DNA of 64,000 nucleotides from Pacificispira sp040217575 (GTDB lineage: Bacteria; Pseudomonadota; Alphaproteobacteria; UBA8366; Aestuariispiraceae), in the NCBI GenBank assembly GCA_040217575.1, contig JAVJPW010000005.1, forward strand, positions 434,001-498,000, read 5' to 3'. The notes under the pieces are model-generated. The model ran no database searches. It saw only the letters and a list, made by a program, of their open reading frames with translations, and had not been told where the DNA came from. Numbering within the stretch: position 1 is the first letter of the stretch; each line of letters begins with the position of its first letter. This document shows positions 1 to 7,605 of this stretch, in pieces. Both the position numbers and the translations under genes were made by a program.

Positions 1-1
1 T

Positions 2-529
2 CAGACGGTGCATCATCCGGACCGGCTGATGATATGTCAGGGGGCTTATTCCGGACCATTGGCAAGTAAACTTGGGGCCAACGCGTTTCTGGAGGCCGAG
101 CGCGGTTACCACGCCATGTTCGAAACACCGGAAAAAAACCTTGGGCGAACCGTCTTCTGGGTTGACCAAAGCATGGTACTTTGCCCGATGGAAGACGGCG
201 TCAGAATGACGACCCAGTCCGAGTTCGCGGGCCTGAACGCGCCGCCGGACTATCGTCGGTTGGAACGCCAGAAAAAACGGGCCGGCGAAATGCTTCCCGG
301 CCTGAACCTGAATGCCAAATCACGCTGGATGGGCCGGCGCCCGTCGACACCGGATTCCCTTCCCTATCTGGGGCGGGCGCCCGCAACGCCGCGGGCATAC
401 CTGAATTTCGGACATAACCATCTTGGCCTGACGCTGTCGGCCATTTCGGCAAAGGTCGCCCTTGCGGACTGGATGTGCGACAGCCTGTCTGCGGGGCTGG
501 ACATGCACGCCTATCGGGCGCAGCGGTAG
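2..529 (+). CDS. FAD-dependent D-amino-acid dehydrogenase/amine oxidoreductase (DadA/DAO-like), 3' part
   Basis: The frame is open from the window edge, so only the C-terminal ~175 residues are seen and the true start lies upstream. The tail has the hallmark end of DAO/DadA-type flavoproteins: an R-P-S/T-P-D-x-L-P-Y-L-G stretch followed by N-F-G-H-N-H-L-G-L-T-L, the segment that closes over FAD and substrate. The family oxidatively deaminates D-amino acids or secondary amines, usually at the membrane or in the cytoplasm. Substrate cannot be told from this fragment. The downstream gene follows after 120 bases on the same strand and is unrelated. Confidence 0.8.
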   Translation, partial: QTVHHPDRLMICQGAYSGPLASKLGANAFLEAERGYHAMFETPEKNLGRTVFWVDQSMVLCPMEDGVRMTTQSEFAGLNAPPDYRRLERQKKRAGEMLPGLNLNAKSRWMGRRPSTPDSLPYLGRAPATPRAYLNFGHNHLGLTLSAISAKVALADWMCDSLSAGLDMHAYRAQR

Positions 530-649
530 GCACGATCCCACAACAGCAAAAATACCCGTTAGTTCAAATGCACTGGAACGGTAAGTTTCTGTTCAGAATT
601 GCGCCTTAGAATTTCCGGATTGGGGGGGCGACCTGATCGGGAGCACGTT

Positions 650-1435
650 ATGGCAACGGTTCGCAGCCTGTCTGGAAACGATGCATTCATAGAGGCGCTG
701 CAACAGACGGTCACCTTTGCATTTCAGCCCATCGTCGATTTGCGAACGGGTGAAACACATGGTGTCGAAGCTTTGATCCGAAATCTGGACAAGCTGGGTT
801 TCCAGTCCATCCCCGCCTTTTTCGACTATGCCTGGAGCGCTGGGATCCTGACGCACGTTGATTTCCTGATACGTTCGCTGGCGCTTACTCAGGTTTCGAA
901 CGTCGCCGCACTATCTGGCCGAAAGGTCTTTTTGAATGTCGATGCCCGTATCATGGCGGACCGCGACGGGCGTCGCGTCCGGAATTTGGATGTCCTGCGC
1001 AAGACGGATCTGTCATCCGACCAGATCGTCCTGGAAAGTCGTTTCCTGGACGCGAGCCAGCCATTTAGTTGGCATGATGGCGAACCCGCGCTTTGCCGGG
1101 AGAACGGTTACGGTCTTGCAATCGACGATTTCGGGCGCGGGATCGGCGAATTGCGTGTCTGCTACACGCACGCACCGAAATATATGAAAATCGACCCGCA
1201 TTTCGCCACGGAATCAAAAACCGACAGGAAAAGGCGTCCCTTTATCCAGGCCCTTGTCGATTTCACGCACGCCCTGAAGGCACAGGCGATCGCAAAGGGA
1301 ATTGAATCCGCCGAAGACGCCGCCGTTTTCCGGGATGCCGGATGCGATTATGCACAAGGTTTCTGGATCGCACACCCGACGACCGATCACGATAAATTAA
1401 GAGCCGCCTATCCGCATGTTTGCGGCAAAACCTAA
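650..1435 (+). CDS. EAL-domain protein, possibly catalytically impaired
   Basis: A stand-alone EAL domain of 261 residues; EAL proteins hydrolyse cyclic-di-GMP or act as c-di-GMP or protein sensors. I chose the ATG at 650, which has a GGGAG box seven bases upstream, over a TTG at 599. The E-A-L motif (E40), N96, E129, the D159-D160-F-G pair, K180 and Q236 are present. However, the usual E-G-V-E loop reads A-K-G-I-E, so the Glu normally involved in catalysis is Lys (K216). No GGDEF, PAS or membrane segment is visible. It overlaps the convergent PhyH gene by four bases. Its role near flagellar genes is unproven; activity is doubtful. Confidence 0.8.
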   Translation: MATVRSLSGNDAFIEALQQTVTFAFQPIVDLRTGETHGVEALIRNLDKLGFQSIPAFFDYAWSAGILTHVDFLIRSLALTQVSNVAALSGRKVFLNVDARIMADRDGRRVRNLDVLRKTDLSSDQIVLESRFLDASQPFSWHDGEPALCRENGYGLAIDDFGRGIGELRVCYTHAPKYMKIDPHFATESKTDRKRRPFIQALVDFTHALKAQAIAKGIESAEDAAVFRDAGCDYAQGFWIAHPTTDHDKLRAAYPHVCGKT

Positions 1436-2262
1436 CCGGCCTTGCGGACATCCGGAACATAGGGCTTCGATGCGAAATGTTCCTGTTCCCCGTCCGAGAA
1501 ACGGGCGCCTGCGGCCAGGATGGAATCGTCCGCTGCAGGTTCCAATGGCACAAATGAACGGTCGTCTTCCGTTACGAATGCATCATTGGTGATGGCATTG
1601 TAGCAGATGATAAGGGTCCAGCGCCGCTGGTCCGACGTATTGCGGTCCGACCGATGCAACGTGTTGCAGTGAAAGAAAAAGGCGTCGCCGGGGTCCATAA
1701 TGACATCGACGACTTCGTGACGCTTCAGAATCTCTTTCATGCGCGCGGGATCGGCCTCATTCTGCTTTTCCGTCAGCGGCACATGATCGACGCGCCCCAG
1801 ATGATGGCTGCCGCGCACGACCTTCAGACAGCCATTTTCCGGGGTCGTGCGGTCCAGCGCGATCATGCAGCTGACCATCGCCGGGCGCAGACAGCCGTTG
1901 TAGTACCAATAGCCGTAATCCTGATGCCATTCCCAGGCACCGCCTTCGAACGGTTCCTTCGCCGTCAGCTTGGACTGGTAGTGGTAAACCGGTTCCCCAA
2001 CCAGGCGTTCGGCCGCCCCTGTCATTCTTGGGACACGGGCCGCCAACCCATATACGCTGTTTCCGGCGCGGTTCCAAAGCGCGATTTTTGTGCCGAAACC
2101 TTCCTGGTCGGGCCGGATAAGCATGTGGTCGCGAATCGCCGGGTCTTCGGCCATCGCCCGGTTCAGATATTCAACTTCCTGAGGGTCGAACAACCCCTTC
2201 ACCGTGACAAAGCCATCGCGGTGATAGGCGGTTTCCTGTTCCGGCGTCAGATGGTTCGGCAA
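1432..2262 (-). CDS. Phytanoyl-CoA dioxygenase (PhyH) family Fe(II)/2-oxoglutarate oxygenase
   Basis: A 276-residue protein of the PhyH superfamily, which uses Fe(II) and 2-oxoglutarate to hydroxylate small molecules. The iron-binding H-x-D is seen as H113-Q-D115 in E-W-H-Q-D-Y-G-Y, and a distal His followed by R-S-D-R and a later R-R-W fits the third ligand and the 2-oxoglutarate-binding Arg. The length is typical. Substrate is unknown. It is a single gene, convergent with the EAL gene and reading away from sodB. A second PhyH member lies in the sugar region of this window but is not closely similar. Confidence 0.8.
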   Translation of the reverse strand: MPNHLTPEQETAYHRDGFVTVKGLFDPQEVEYLNRAMAEDPAIRDHMLIRPDQEGFGTKIALWNRAGNSVYGLAARVPRMTGAAERLVGEPVYHYQSKLTAKEPFEGGAWEWHQDYGYWYYNGCLRPAMVSCMIALDRTTPENGCLKVVRGSHHLGRVDHVPLTEKQNEADPARMKEILKRHEVVDVIMDPGDAFFFHCNTLHRSDRNTSDQRRWTLIICYNAITNDAFVTEDDRSFVPLEPAADDSILAAGARFSDGEQEHFASKPYVPDVRKAG

Positions 2263-2340
2263 GGGGCTTCCTCCGCAGATTCCTGTCTGTTTCTGCGGGG
2301 ATACTACATCAACGGGATAAATTCGTCATCAAACGGAAAA

Positions 2341-2367
2341 CGGCGCCCCCCCCAAGGAGAGGCGCCG
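2341..2367 (-). terminator. Rho-independent terminator of sodB
   Basis: On the minus strand a hairpin with 7-bp GC arms (CGGCGCC/GGCGCCG) is followed by a T-rich stretch (GTTTTCCGTTT) at 2340-2330. It lies 27 bases past the sodB stop codon. Confidence 0.75.
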
Positions 2368-2393
2368 AAGTGTTGCACGAAAAGGCAGAGTTC

Positions 2394-2990
2394 TTACGCC
2401 GCCTTCAGATTGGCGTTCGCAAAATCCCAATTGATCAGATTGCCCAGGAATGCCCCCATATAGTCCGGACGACGATTCTGGTAGTCCAGATAATAGGCAT
2501 GTTCCCAAACATCCATTGTGATAATCGGGGTTTTCCCGTCAACAAGTGGCGTTCCGGCATTCGGCGTCTTCTCTACAACCAGCTTACCGCCATCAAGTGC
2601 AAGCCATGCCCAGCCGGAGCCGAACTGCGTCGCACCGGCGTTTTTAAACGCCGTGGCGAACTCGTCGTACGAACCGAAATCCTCATTGATCTTGTCCGCG
2701 ATATCGCCCGTCGGCGCACCGCCGCCATTCGGCGACATCGAGTGCCAGTAGAACGTATGGTTCCAGATTTGCGCGGCCTGATTGAAAAGTCCCTGATCGC
2801 CCCTGTCATGCGCGGCTTGCGTAATTTCTTCGACAGACGCATTCGCCAAATCAGTGCCGGCGATCAGCTCATTGCATTTGGTGACATACGCGTTGTGGTG
2901 CTTGCCGTGATGGAAATCCAGGGTATTGGCCGAAATATGAGGCTCAAGCGCGGATTTGTCGTAGGGAAGCGGCGGCAGTTCGACAGCCAT
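2394..2990 (-). CDS. sodB: Superoxide dismutase [Fe]
   Basis: Dismutates superoxide to oxygen and hydrogen peroxide in the cytoplasm. The 198-residue protein has the four metal ligands H27, H78, D160 and H164 in the expected contexts (D-F-H-H-G-K-H-H, N-H-T-F-Y-W, D-V-W-E-H-A-Y-Y). The N-terminal active-site Gln (Q71) and the pattern F-Y-W-H-S-M favour the Fe form over Mn. The ATG at 2990 gives the family-standard start M-A-V-E-L-P and has an AAAGGA ribosome site nine bases upstream; an upstream in-frame start at 3017 would only add an atypical leader. It is a single gene with its own terminator, downstream of holC. Confidence 0.95.
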   Translation of the reverse strand: MAVELPPLPYDKSALEPHISANTLDFHHGKHHNAYVTKCNELIAGTDLANASVEEITQAAHDRGDQGLFNQAAQIWNHTFYWHSMSPNGGGAPTGDIADKINEDFGSYDEFATAFKNAGATQFGSGWAWLALDGGKLVVEKTPNAGTPLVDGKTPIITMDVWEHAYYLDYQNRRPDYMGAFLGNLINWDFANANLKAA

Positions 2991-3082
2991 GGAAGTGAGT
3001 CCTTTCAATCTTTTCACGGTTACTCAATTGCATTCGGTGCTCATGTTAGTACGACGCACCGGAACTTCAACCGCGGTGACGG

Positions 3083-3589
3083 TCATCCATCATCCGCTTC
3101 GTTTCCCGCCCCTTCAAGGGACGAAACGGCGTTCGGGCCGACCTCGGCCTTCTTTTCCCAGCCCTGACCCGTCTGCTGCCAGTAGGTCAATTGGTGGCCG
3201 GCATCCTTTTCCGCCTTCCAACACTGCCGTGCCGCCGCAATCGCGTCCCCGTCCCGACCATCGAACAGCCGACAGACCAGATTGAAGCCGCCCAGCGCGG
3301 CACTTTCCGCGCCATCCGTCAGAAACAGCACGGTCGCACCGTTGGGATTTTCATCCGACGCGGTCAGCCAGACCGGCTGGTCGGCCGCATGACCGTCGGA
3401 ATTGTCCCCGTGCGGAAGAAACGCACGGTCATCAAAAGTCCACAGATGATCCGACAGCGCCGACGCGCGTTCTTCGGACCCGGTCATGACAACCGCCCGC
3501 CATCCGCGGGACAGGCACATCTCCAGCATCTTCGGCAGCGCACTTTCCAGCGGCGTGCGTTCCAGATGATAGAAGCGGATTTCTGTCAT
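3083..3589 (-). CDS. holC: DNA polymerase III chi subunit
   Basis: HolC links the clamp loader to single-strand binding protein during replication. The 168-residue protein shows the family's beginning (I-R-F-Y-H-L-E-R-T-P-L) and the conserved central pattern L-W-T-F-D-D-R-A-F-L-P-H-G. The C-terminal ~20 residues are a low-complexity acidic tail. The start ATG shares one base with the pepA stop (TGATG), so translation is probably coupled; pepA-holC is a common proteobacterial pair. Confidence 0.9.
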   Translation of the reverse strand: MTEIRFYHLERTPLESALPKMLEMCLSRGWRAVVMTGSEERASALSDHLWTFDDRAFLPHGDNSDGHAADQPVWLTASDENPNGATVLFLTDGAESAALGGFNLVCRLFDGRDGDAIAAARQCWKAEKDAGHQLTYWQQTGQGWEKKAEVGPNAVSSLEGAGNEADDG

Positions 3590-5067
3590 CAGCTCTCGTA
3601 GCTGTCCTTAACGAACCGGTCCAGAAGGCGCACGCCATAGCCGGTCGCCCCTTTCGGCGAAAGAGCCCGGTCCTTGCCGGACCATGCCATCCCGGCAATG
3701 TCCAGATGCGCCCAGGCCGTGTCCTGTATAAACCGCTGAAGGAACTGTGCCGCCGTGATCGACCCGGCAGCGCGACCACCGATGTTCTTCATATCCGCGC
3801 AATCGGACGTCAGCATCTTGTCGTAGGCATCCCCAAGCGGCAGGCGCCAGACCGGTTCCCCGCTTGCCTTGCCCGCCGCATCCAGCTGTTCCGACAGCGT
3901 ATCGTCGTTGGAGAACATGCCCGCATATTCGTGGCCCAACGCGATGATCATCGCGCCTGTGAGCGTTGCCAGGTCGACGATCGCACGCGGCTTGAACTGC
4001 TGTTGCGTGTACCAAAGCGCATCCGCCAGGACCAACCGGCCTTCGGCATCCGTATTGTGGATTTCAATCGTCTGTCCCGACATGGATGTCACGACATCGC
4101 CTGGCCGCTGTGCATTGCCGTCCGGCATGTTTTCAACCAGACCGACCACACCGACAACATTCGCCTTTGCCTTTCGGCCGGCCAACGCCTTCATCAGCCC
4201 GATCACCGTGCCCGCGCCGCCCATATCCCATTTCATTTCTTCCATACCGGGGCCGGGTTTCAGAGATATCCCTCCGGTATCGAATGTTACGCCTTTGCCG
4301 ACGAAAGCGACCGGGGCCTGGTTCTTCTTGCCGCCGTTCCACCGCATCGTTACCAGAAAGCTTTCCCGGACGGATCCCTGTCCCACGCCCAAAAGCGCGC
4401 CCATGCCCAGTTTCGTCATTTTCTTTTCGTTCAGGATGTCGACCTCAAGGCCCAGTTCTTCCAGTTCCTTGCATTTCTGGGCCAGCGTCTCCGGATAGAT
4501 CACATTGGGCGGTTCAGTCACAACATCACGGGTCAGATAGACACCATCGACGACCGCATCTCGCGGCTTGAAGGATTTCCTGGCCGCAACCGCGTCTTCC
4601 AACTGCAAAGACAGCGCACTCACCGTCGCTTTTTTTTCCGTCTTCTTTTTCGTGAAATAGCGGTTGAACTGATAGGCACCAAGCCGTGCGCCTTCAGCGA
4701 CATGGACGGCGCCTTCCGCCAGATCCTCACCACCGCAATCGATCTGCACCGTCAAATGCTTGTCACCGGCCGAGTTGGCGGCACGCACGAGCCGGAATCC
4801 AAGAGACAGCCAGTCTGCCTCTTCCATCGCCTTTCCGACTCCGAACAGTACGATGCGCGCACAATCCATTCCGGCGGGCGCAACAAGGGTCAGGGTCTCC
4901 GCCTTTTTGCCGTTGAACTTGTTTCCCGCCAGGGCCCGGGAAATCATGCCCCCCGTCGCGGTATCCGCATCGCGCGCCTTGGGGGGAAGATGGCCGCCCT
5001 CTTCGACACCGACCGCAAGGGTCCCGCTTTTCGGAAAATCGAATTTTGCGCTGAACGAAATTTTCAT
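3589..5067 (-). CDS. pepA: Leucyl aminopeptidase (M17)
   Basis: A cytosolic dimetal aminopeptidase that trims N-terminal residues from peptides. The 492-residue protein has the M17 signature N338-T-D-A-E-G-R-L345 and the metal/active-site block G-K-G-V-T-F-D-T-G-G-I-S-L-K (K258, D263, K270). Length fits the family. It is the first gene of a pepA-holC operon; a ~310-base divergent gap separates it from lptF. In some bacteria PepA also binds DNA, which cannot be judged here. Confidence 0.95.
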   Translation of the reverse strand: MKISFSAKFDFPKSGTLAVGVEEGGHLPPKARDADTATGGMISRALAGNKFNGKKAETLTLVAPAGMDCARIVLFGVGKAMEEADWLSLGFRLVRAANSAGDKHLTVQIDCGGEDLAEGAVHVAEGARLGAYQFNRYFTKKKTEKKATVSALSLQLEDAVAARKSFKPRDAVVDGVYLTRDVVTEPPNVIYPETLAQKCKELEELGLEVDILNEKKMTKLGMGALLGVGQGSVRESFLVTMRWNGGKKNQAPVAFVGKGVTFDTGGISLKPGPGMEEMKWDMGGAGTVIGLMKALAGRKAKANVVGVVGLVENMPDGNAQRPGDVVTSMSGQTIEIHNTDAEGRLVLADALWYTQQQFKPRAIVDLATLTGAMIIALGHEYAGMFSNDDTLSEQLDAAGKASGEPVWRLPLGDAYDKMLTSDCADMKNIGGRAAGSITAAQFLQRFIQDTAWAHLDIAGMAWSGKDRALSPKGATGYGVRLLDRFVKDSYES

Positions 5068-5377
5068 AACCCAGGATATCCTTCGGATGTGCGTGTTCGT
5101 TGGTCTGTAGAGTGTAGCGGCGAAGATTCACGCGACGGTCCCGGGTACGGGCCGCCGCGCCGCGGGTTGACTTTATCGCTGCCGATCGTGAAAAGGAAGC
5201 CGCGCACGCCAAAGATTTCTGCGCACCACCCGACAAGTGCCGGTTAGGTCTTCGTGCCAAGTATTGGGAAGTAAATTCAAATAACGGAAACATAGAAAAA
5301 CCGTGCAGAATCAAATCGTTTCTGCTACGACTTCCAGTCCGGTTTTAGGCCCTGGTGTTAAGTCAAGATATGGACGA
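5068..5377. other. Divergent intergenic region between pepA and lptF
   Basis: About 310 bases separating two divergent operons, so promoters for both are expected here. I see no convincing sigma-54 element, terminator, repeat or small gene. A GTG at 5303 is in frame with lptF, but the upstream codons do not resemble LptF. Confidence 0.4.
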
Positions 5378-6493
5378 ATGAAACAGCTCGACCGCTATAT
5401 CATGCGTCAGGTTGTCGGCGTGACCGTTTTTGCCACGGTCGTGCTCTGCATCGCAGTCATGCTCGTCCAATCGGTCCGGTTGGTCGACCTGATCGTCAAC
5501 CGCGGGCTTCCGCTGACCGAATTCGCCTATATCGCATCGCTCATGGTGCCCCGTTTTGTTGCGCTTGTAATGCCGATCGCGCTCTTCGGGGCAATGCTTT
5601 TCACCTACAACCGCATGATCGGCGACAGTGAACTGGTTGTCATGCGTTCGGCTGGGATGAGCACCCTGTCCCTTGCCCGTCCGGGCCTGACGGTAGGGGT
5701 GATATCCTGTGTGGTCTGTCTGGGCATGACGCTGTTCATGATGCCGCTGGCGGCGCAGGAGATGCGGTTTCACGTCGAAAAGAACCGATCCCAATGGGGC
5801 GCGGCCCTTCTGCATGAAGGGCGCTTTACGTCCGTCGGGTCGGAAATCACCCTTTTCGTGAAACAACGTCAGGGTTCGGAACTGTTCGGAATTCTGTATC
5901 ACAATCAGGAAGACCCGGACGCACCCTACACCATTCTGGCGGAACGGGGTGCGGTGGTCGAAACGGACGGCGGCCCGCGCATCCTGGTCGTCAATGGCAG
6001 CCGCCAGACCTTTTCCGATGGACAATTGCACCTGGTCGAGTTCGAGCGCACGACTATCGATATCGGCATTTCCAGCGAAGGATCGACCACGATCTGGCGG
6101 CAGCCGGAAGAACGGTTCCTGCCGGAACTCCTGTCCCCCGATCTGTCCGATGGCAACGATAGCTATTATCGCCTGAAGCTGTTGGCCGAAGGGCACAGCC
6201 GGATCGCGATCGCGCTCCTACCGCTTTCCTATACCTGCATCGCGTTGGCGTTCATTTTGCGGGGATCCTATTCCCGACGCGGCAATGTCTGGGCATTGGC
6301 CGGGGCCGTTGCCTGCATGACCCTGGTTCTGGTCGGGCATATGTCGCTGGTGTCATCCGCCGGAACGGACGAACGGTTGCTGCCGGCAATCTATGCCAAT
6401 GCGCTTCTGCCGGTTCTGATCGGCCTGTTCGCCCTTCTGCGCGCGCCGATCAATTCCCGACGCGCGCGGCTTCCTGCCACGGCAGAGGCATAG
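5378..6493 (+). CDS. lptF: LPS export ABC transporter permease LptF
   Basis: Inner-membrane permease that with LptG and LptB extracts lipopolysaccharide and passes it to the periplasmic bridge. The 371-residue YjgP/YjgQ-family protein has the arrangement TM-TM-TM, a large periplasmic beta-jellyroll (about residues 130-265), then three TMs. I set the start at ATG 5378 because the protein then begins M-K-Q-L-D-R-Y-I-M-R-Q, the normal family start; an in-frame GTG at 5303 would add 25 residues with no family likeness. It is followed after 14 bases by lptG and heads the lptF-lptG-lptD-surA-pdxA-ksgA block. Confidence 0.93.
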   Translation: MKQLDRYIMRQVVGVTVFATVVLCIAVMLVQSVRLVDLIVNRGLPLTEFAYIASLMVPRFVALVMPIALFGAMLFTYNRMIGDSELVVMRSAGMSTLSLARPGLTVGVISCVVCLGMTLFMMPLAAQEMRFHVEKNRSQWGAALLHEGRFTSVGSEITLFVKQRQGSELFGILYHNQEDPDAPYTILAERGAVVETDGGPRILVVNGSRQTFSDGQLHLVEFERTTIDIGISSEGSTTIWRQPEERFLPELLSPDLSDGNDSYYRLKLLAEGHSRIAIALLPLSYTCIALAFILRGSYSRRGNVWALAGAVACMTLVLVGHMSLVSSAGTDERLLPAIYANALLPVLIGLFALLRAPINSRRARLPATAEA

Positions 6494-6507
6494 GGGGCGC
6501 GCGGACC

Positions 6508-7605
6508 ATGGGGTTCAAAACTCTTTCCACCTATATGAGCCGCCAGTTCGCGTTCTGGCTTGCCAGCGTGTTCGTAACCCTGATGGCAATCGTCGCCATG
6601 TTCGACGTGGTCGAACTTCTGCGCCGCGCCTCGGGAAAACAGGATGTGACAACGGATGTACTGGTCCAGATGTCGCTGCTGAAGCTGCCGCATCTGGTGC
6701 AGGACATGCTGCCATTTGCGGTTCTGCTGGGGGGGATGATGTGCTTTTGGCGTCTGGCGCGGTCAAATGAACTGGTCATCGCCCGCGCGGCCGGTATGTC
6801 CGCCTGGCAGTTCCTGACCGCACCGCTGACAATCACTTTTTTGATCGGTGTCGTTCTGGTTACGACCTTCAACCCGTTCGCGGCGGCCATGCGGTCGCAC
6901 TATGAAACGCTGGAAGGCCGGTACCTGGGAAGCGACCGCGCCGAACTCGCGGTGTCGGACACGGGCGTGTGGCTGCGGCAGGGTAACGAGGATTCCCAGG
7001 CCGTTATCCACGCGGAACGGGTCGTCGGAAGCGGCGATGCAGCGCGCCTGGACAACGTCATGGTCCTGCAGCTTGAAGGTGAGGACCGGTTCGAAGGCCG
7101 GATCGATGCAGATGCAGCGACGCTGCGTCCCGGCTACTGGGAACTGACGAATGCCTACATTTCAGAGCCCGAAGGCGGCACGGATGAAGTCGGCGTCTAT
7201 CGGCTGGCTACGGAACTGACGATGGAAGGCATTCAGAACAGCTTCGCATCCGCAGATACTTTGTCTTTCTGGGAGCTTCCGAAATTCATCGGGACCATGG
7301 AAGATGCAGGGTTCAGCGCCAACGCCCACCGGCTGTACCTGCACAGCCTTGTCGCGACGCCGGCATTGTTGTGCGCGATGGTGCTGATTGCGGCGATCTT
7401 TTCGATCCGCCCGTCCCGGCGGTCGTCGACCGGGGCGCTAATTCTGGGTGGGGTGACGTGCGGGTTCCTTTTGTATTTTTTCACCAATGTGGTCCACGCG
7501 CTTGGCCTGTCGCAAAGCATCCCCGCGGAGCTTGCGGCCTGGGCGCCGGCCGGTGTCAGCATGATGCTGGGTGTTACCGCCCTCCTGCATCTGGAGGACG
7601 GATGA
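6508..7605 (+). CDS. lptG: LPS export ABC transporter permease LptG
   Basis: Second permease of the Lpt inner-membrane complex, 365 residues, beginning T-L-S-T-Y-M-S-R-Q-F with the same TM-jellyroll-TM layout as lptF. The pair is needed to move LPS from the inner membrane to LptC/LptA. Its stop codon overlaps the lptD start in an ATGA arrangement, indicating translational coupling between inner- and outer-membrane ends of the same machine. Confidence 0.93.
   Translation: MGFKTLSTYMSRQFAFWLASVFVTLMAIVAMFDVVELLRRASGKQDVTTDVLVQMSLLKLPHLVQDMLPFAVLLGGMMCFWRLARSNELVIARAAGMSAWQFLTAPLTITFLIGVVLVTTFNPFAAAMRSHYETLEGRYLGSDRAELAVSDTGVWLRQGNEDSQAVIHAERVVGSGDAARLDNVMVLQLEGEDRFEGRIDADAATLRPGYWELTNAYISEPEGGTDEVGVYRLATELTMEGIQNSFASADTLSFWELPKFIGTMEDAGFSANAHRLYLHSLVATPALLCAMVLIAAIFSIRPSRRSSTGALILGGVTCGFLLYFFTNVVHALGLSQSIPAELAAWAPAGVSMMLGVTALLHLEDG

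Noticed and set aside
3706..5247. 513-residue plus-strand frame opposite pepA
   Set aside because: Shadow of pepA, whose catalytic motifs fix the coding strand.
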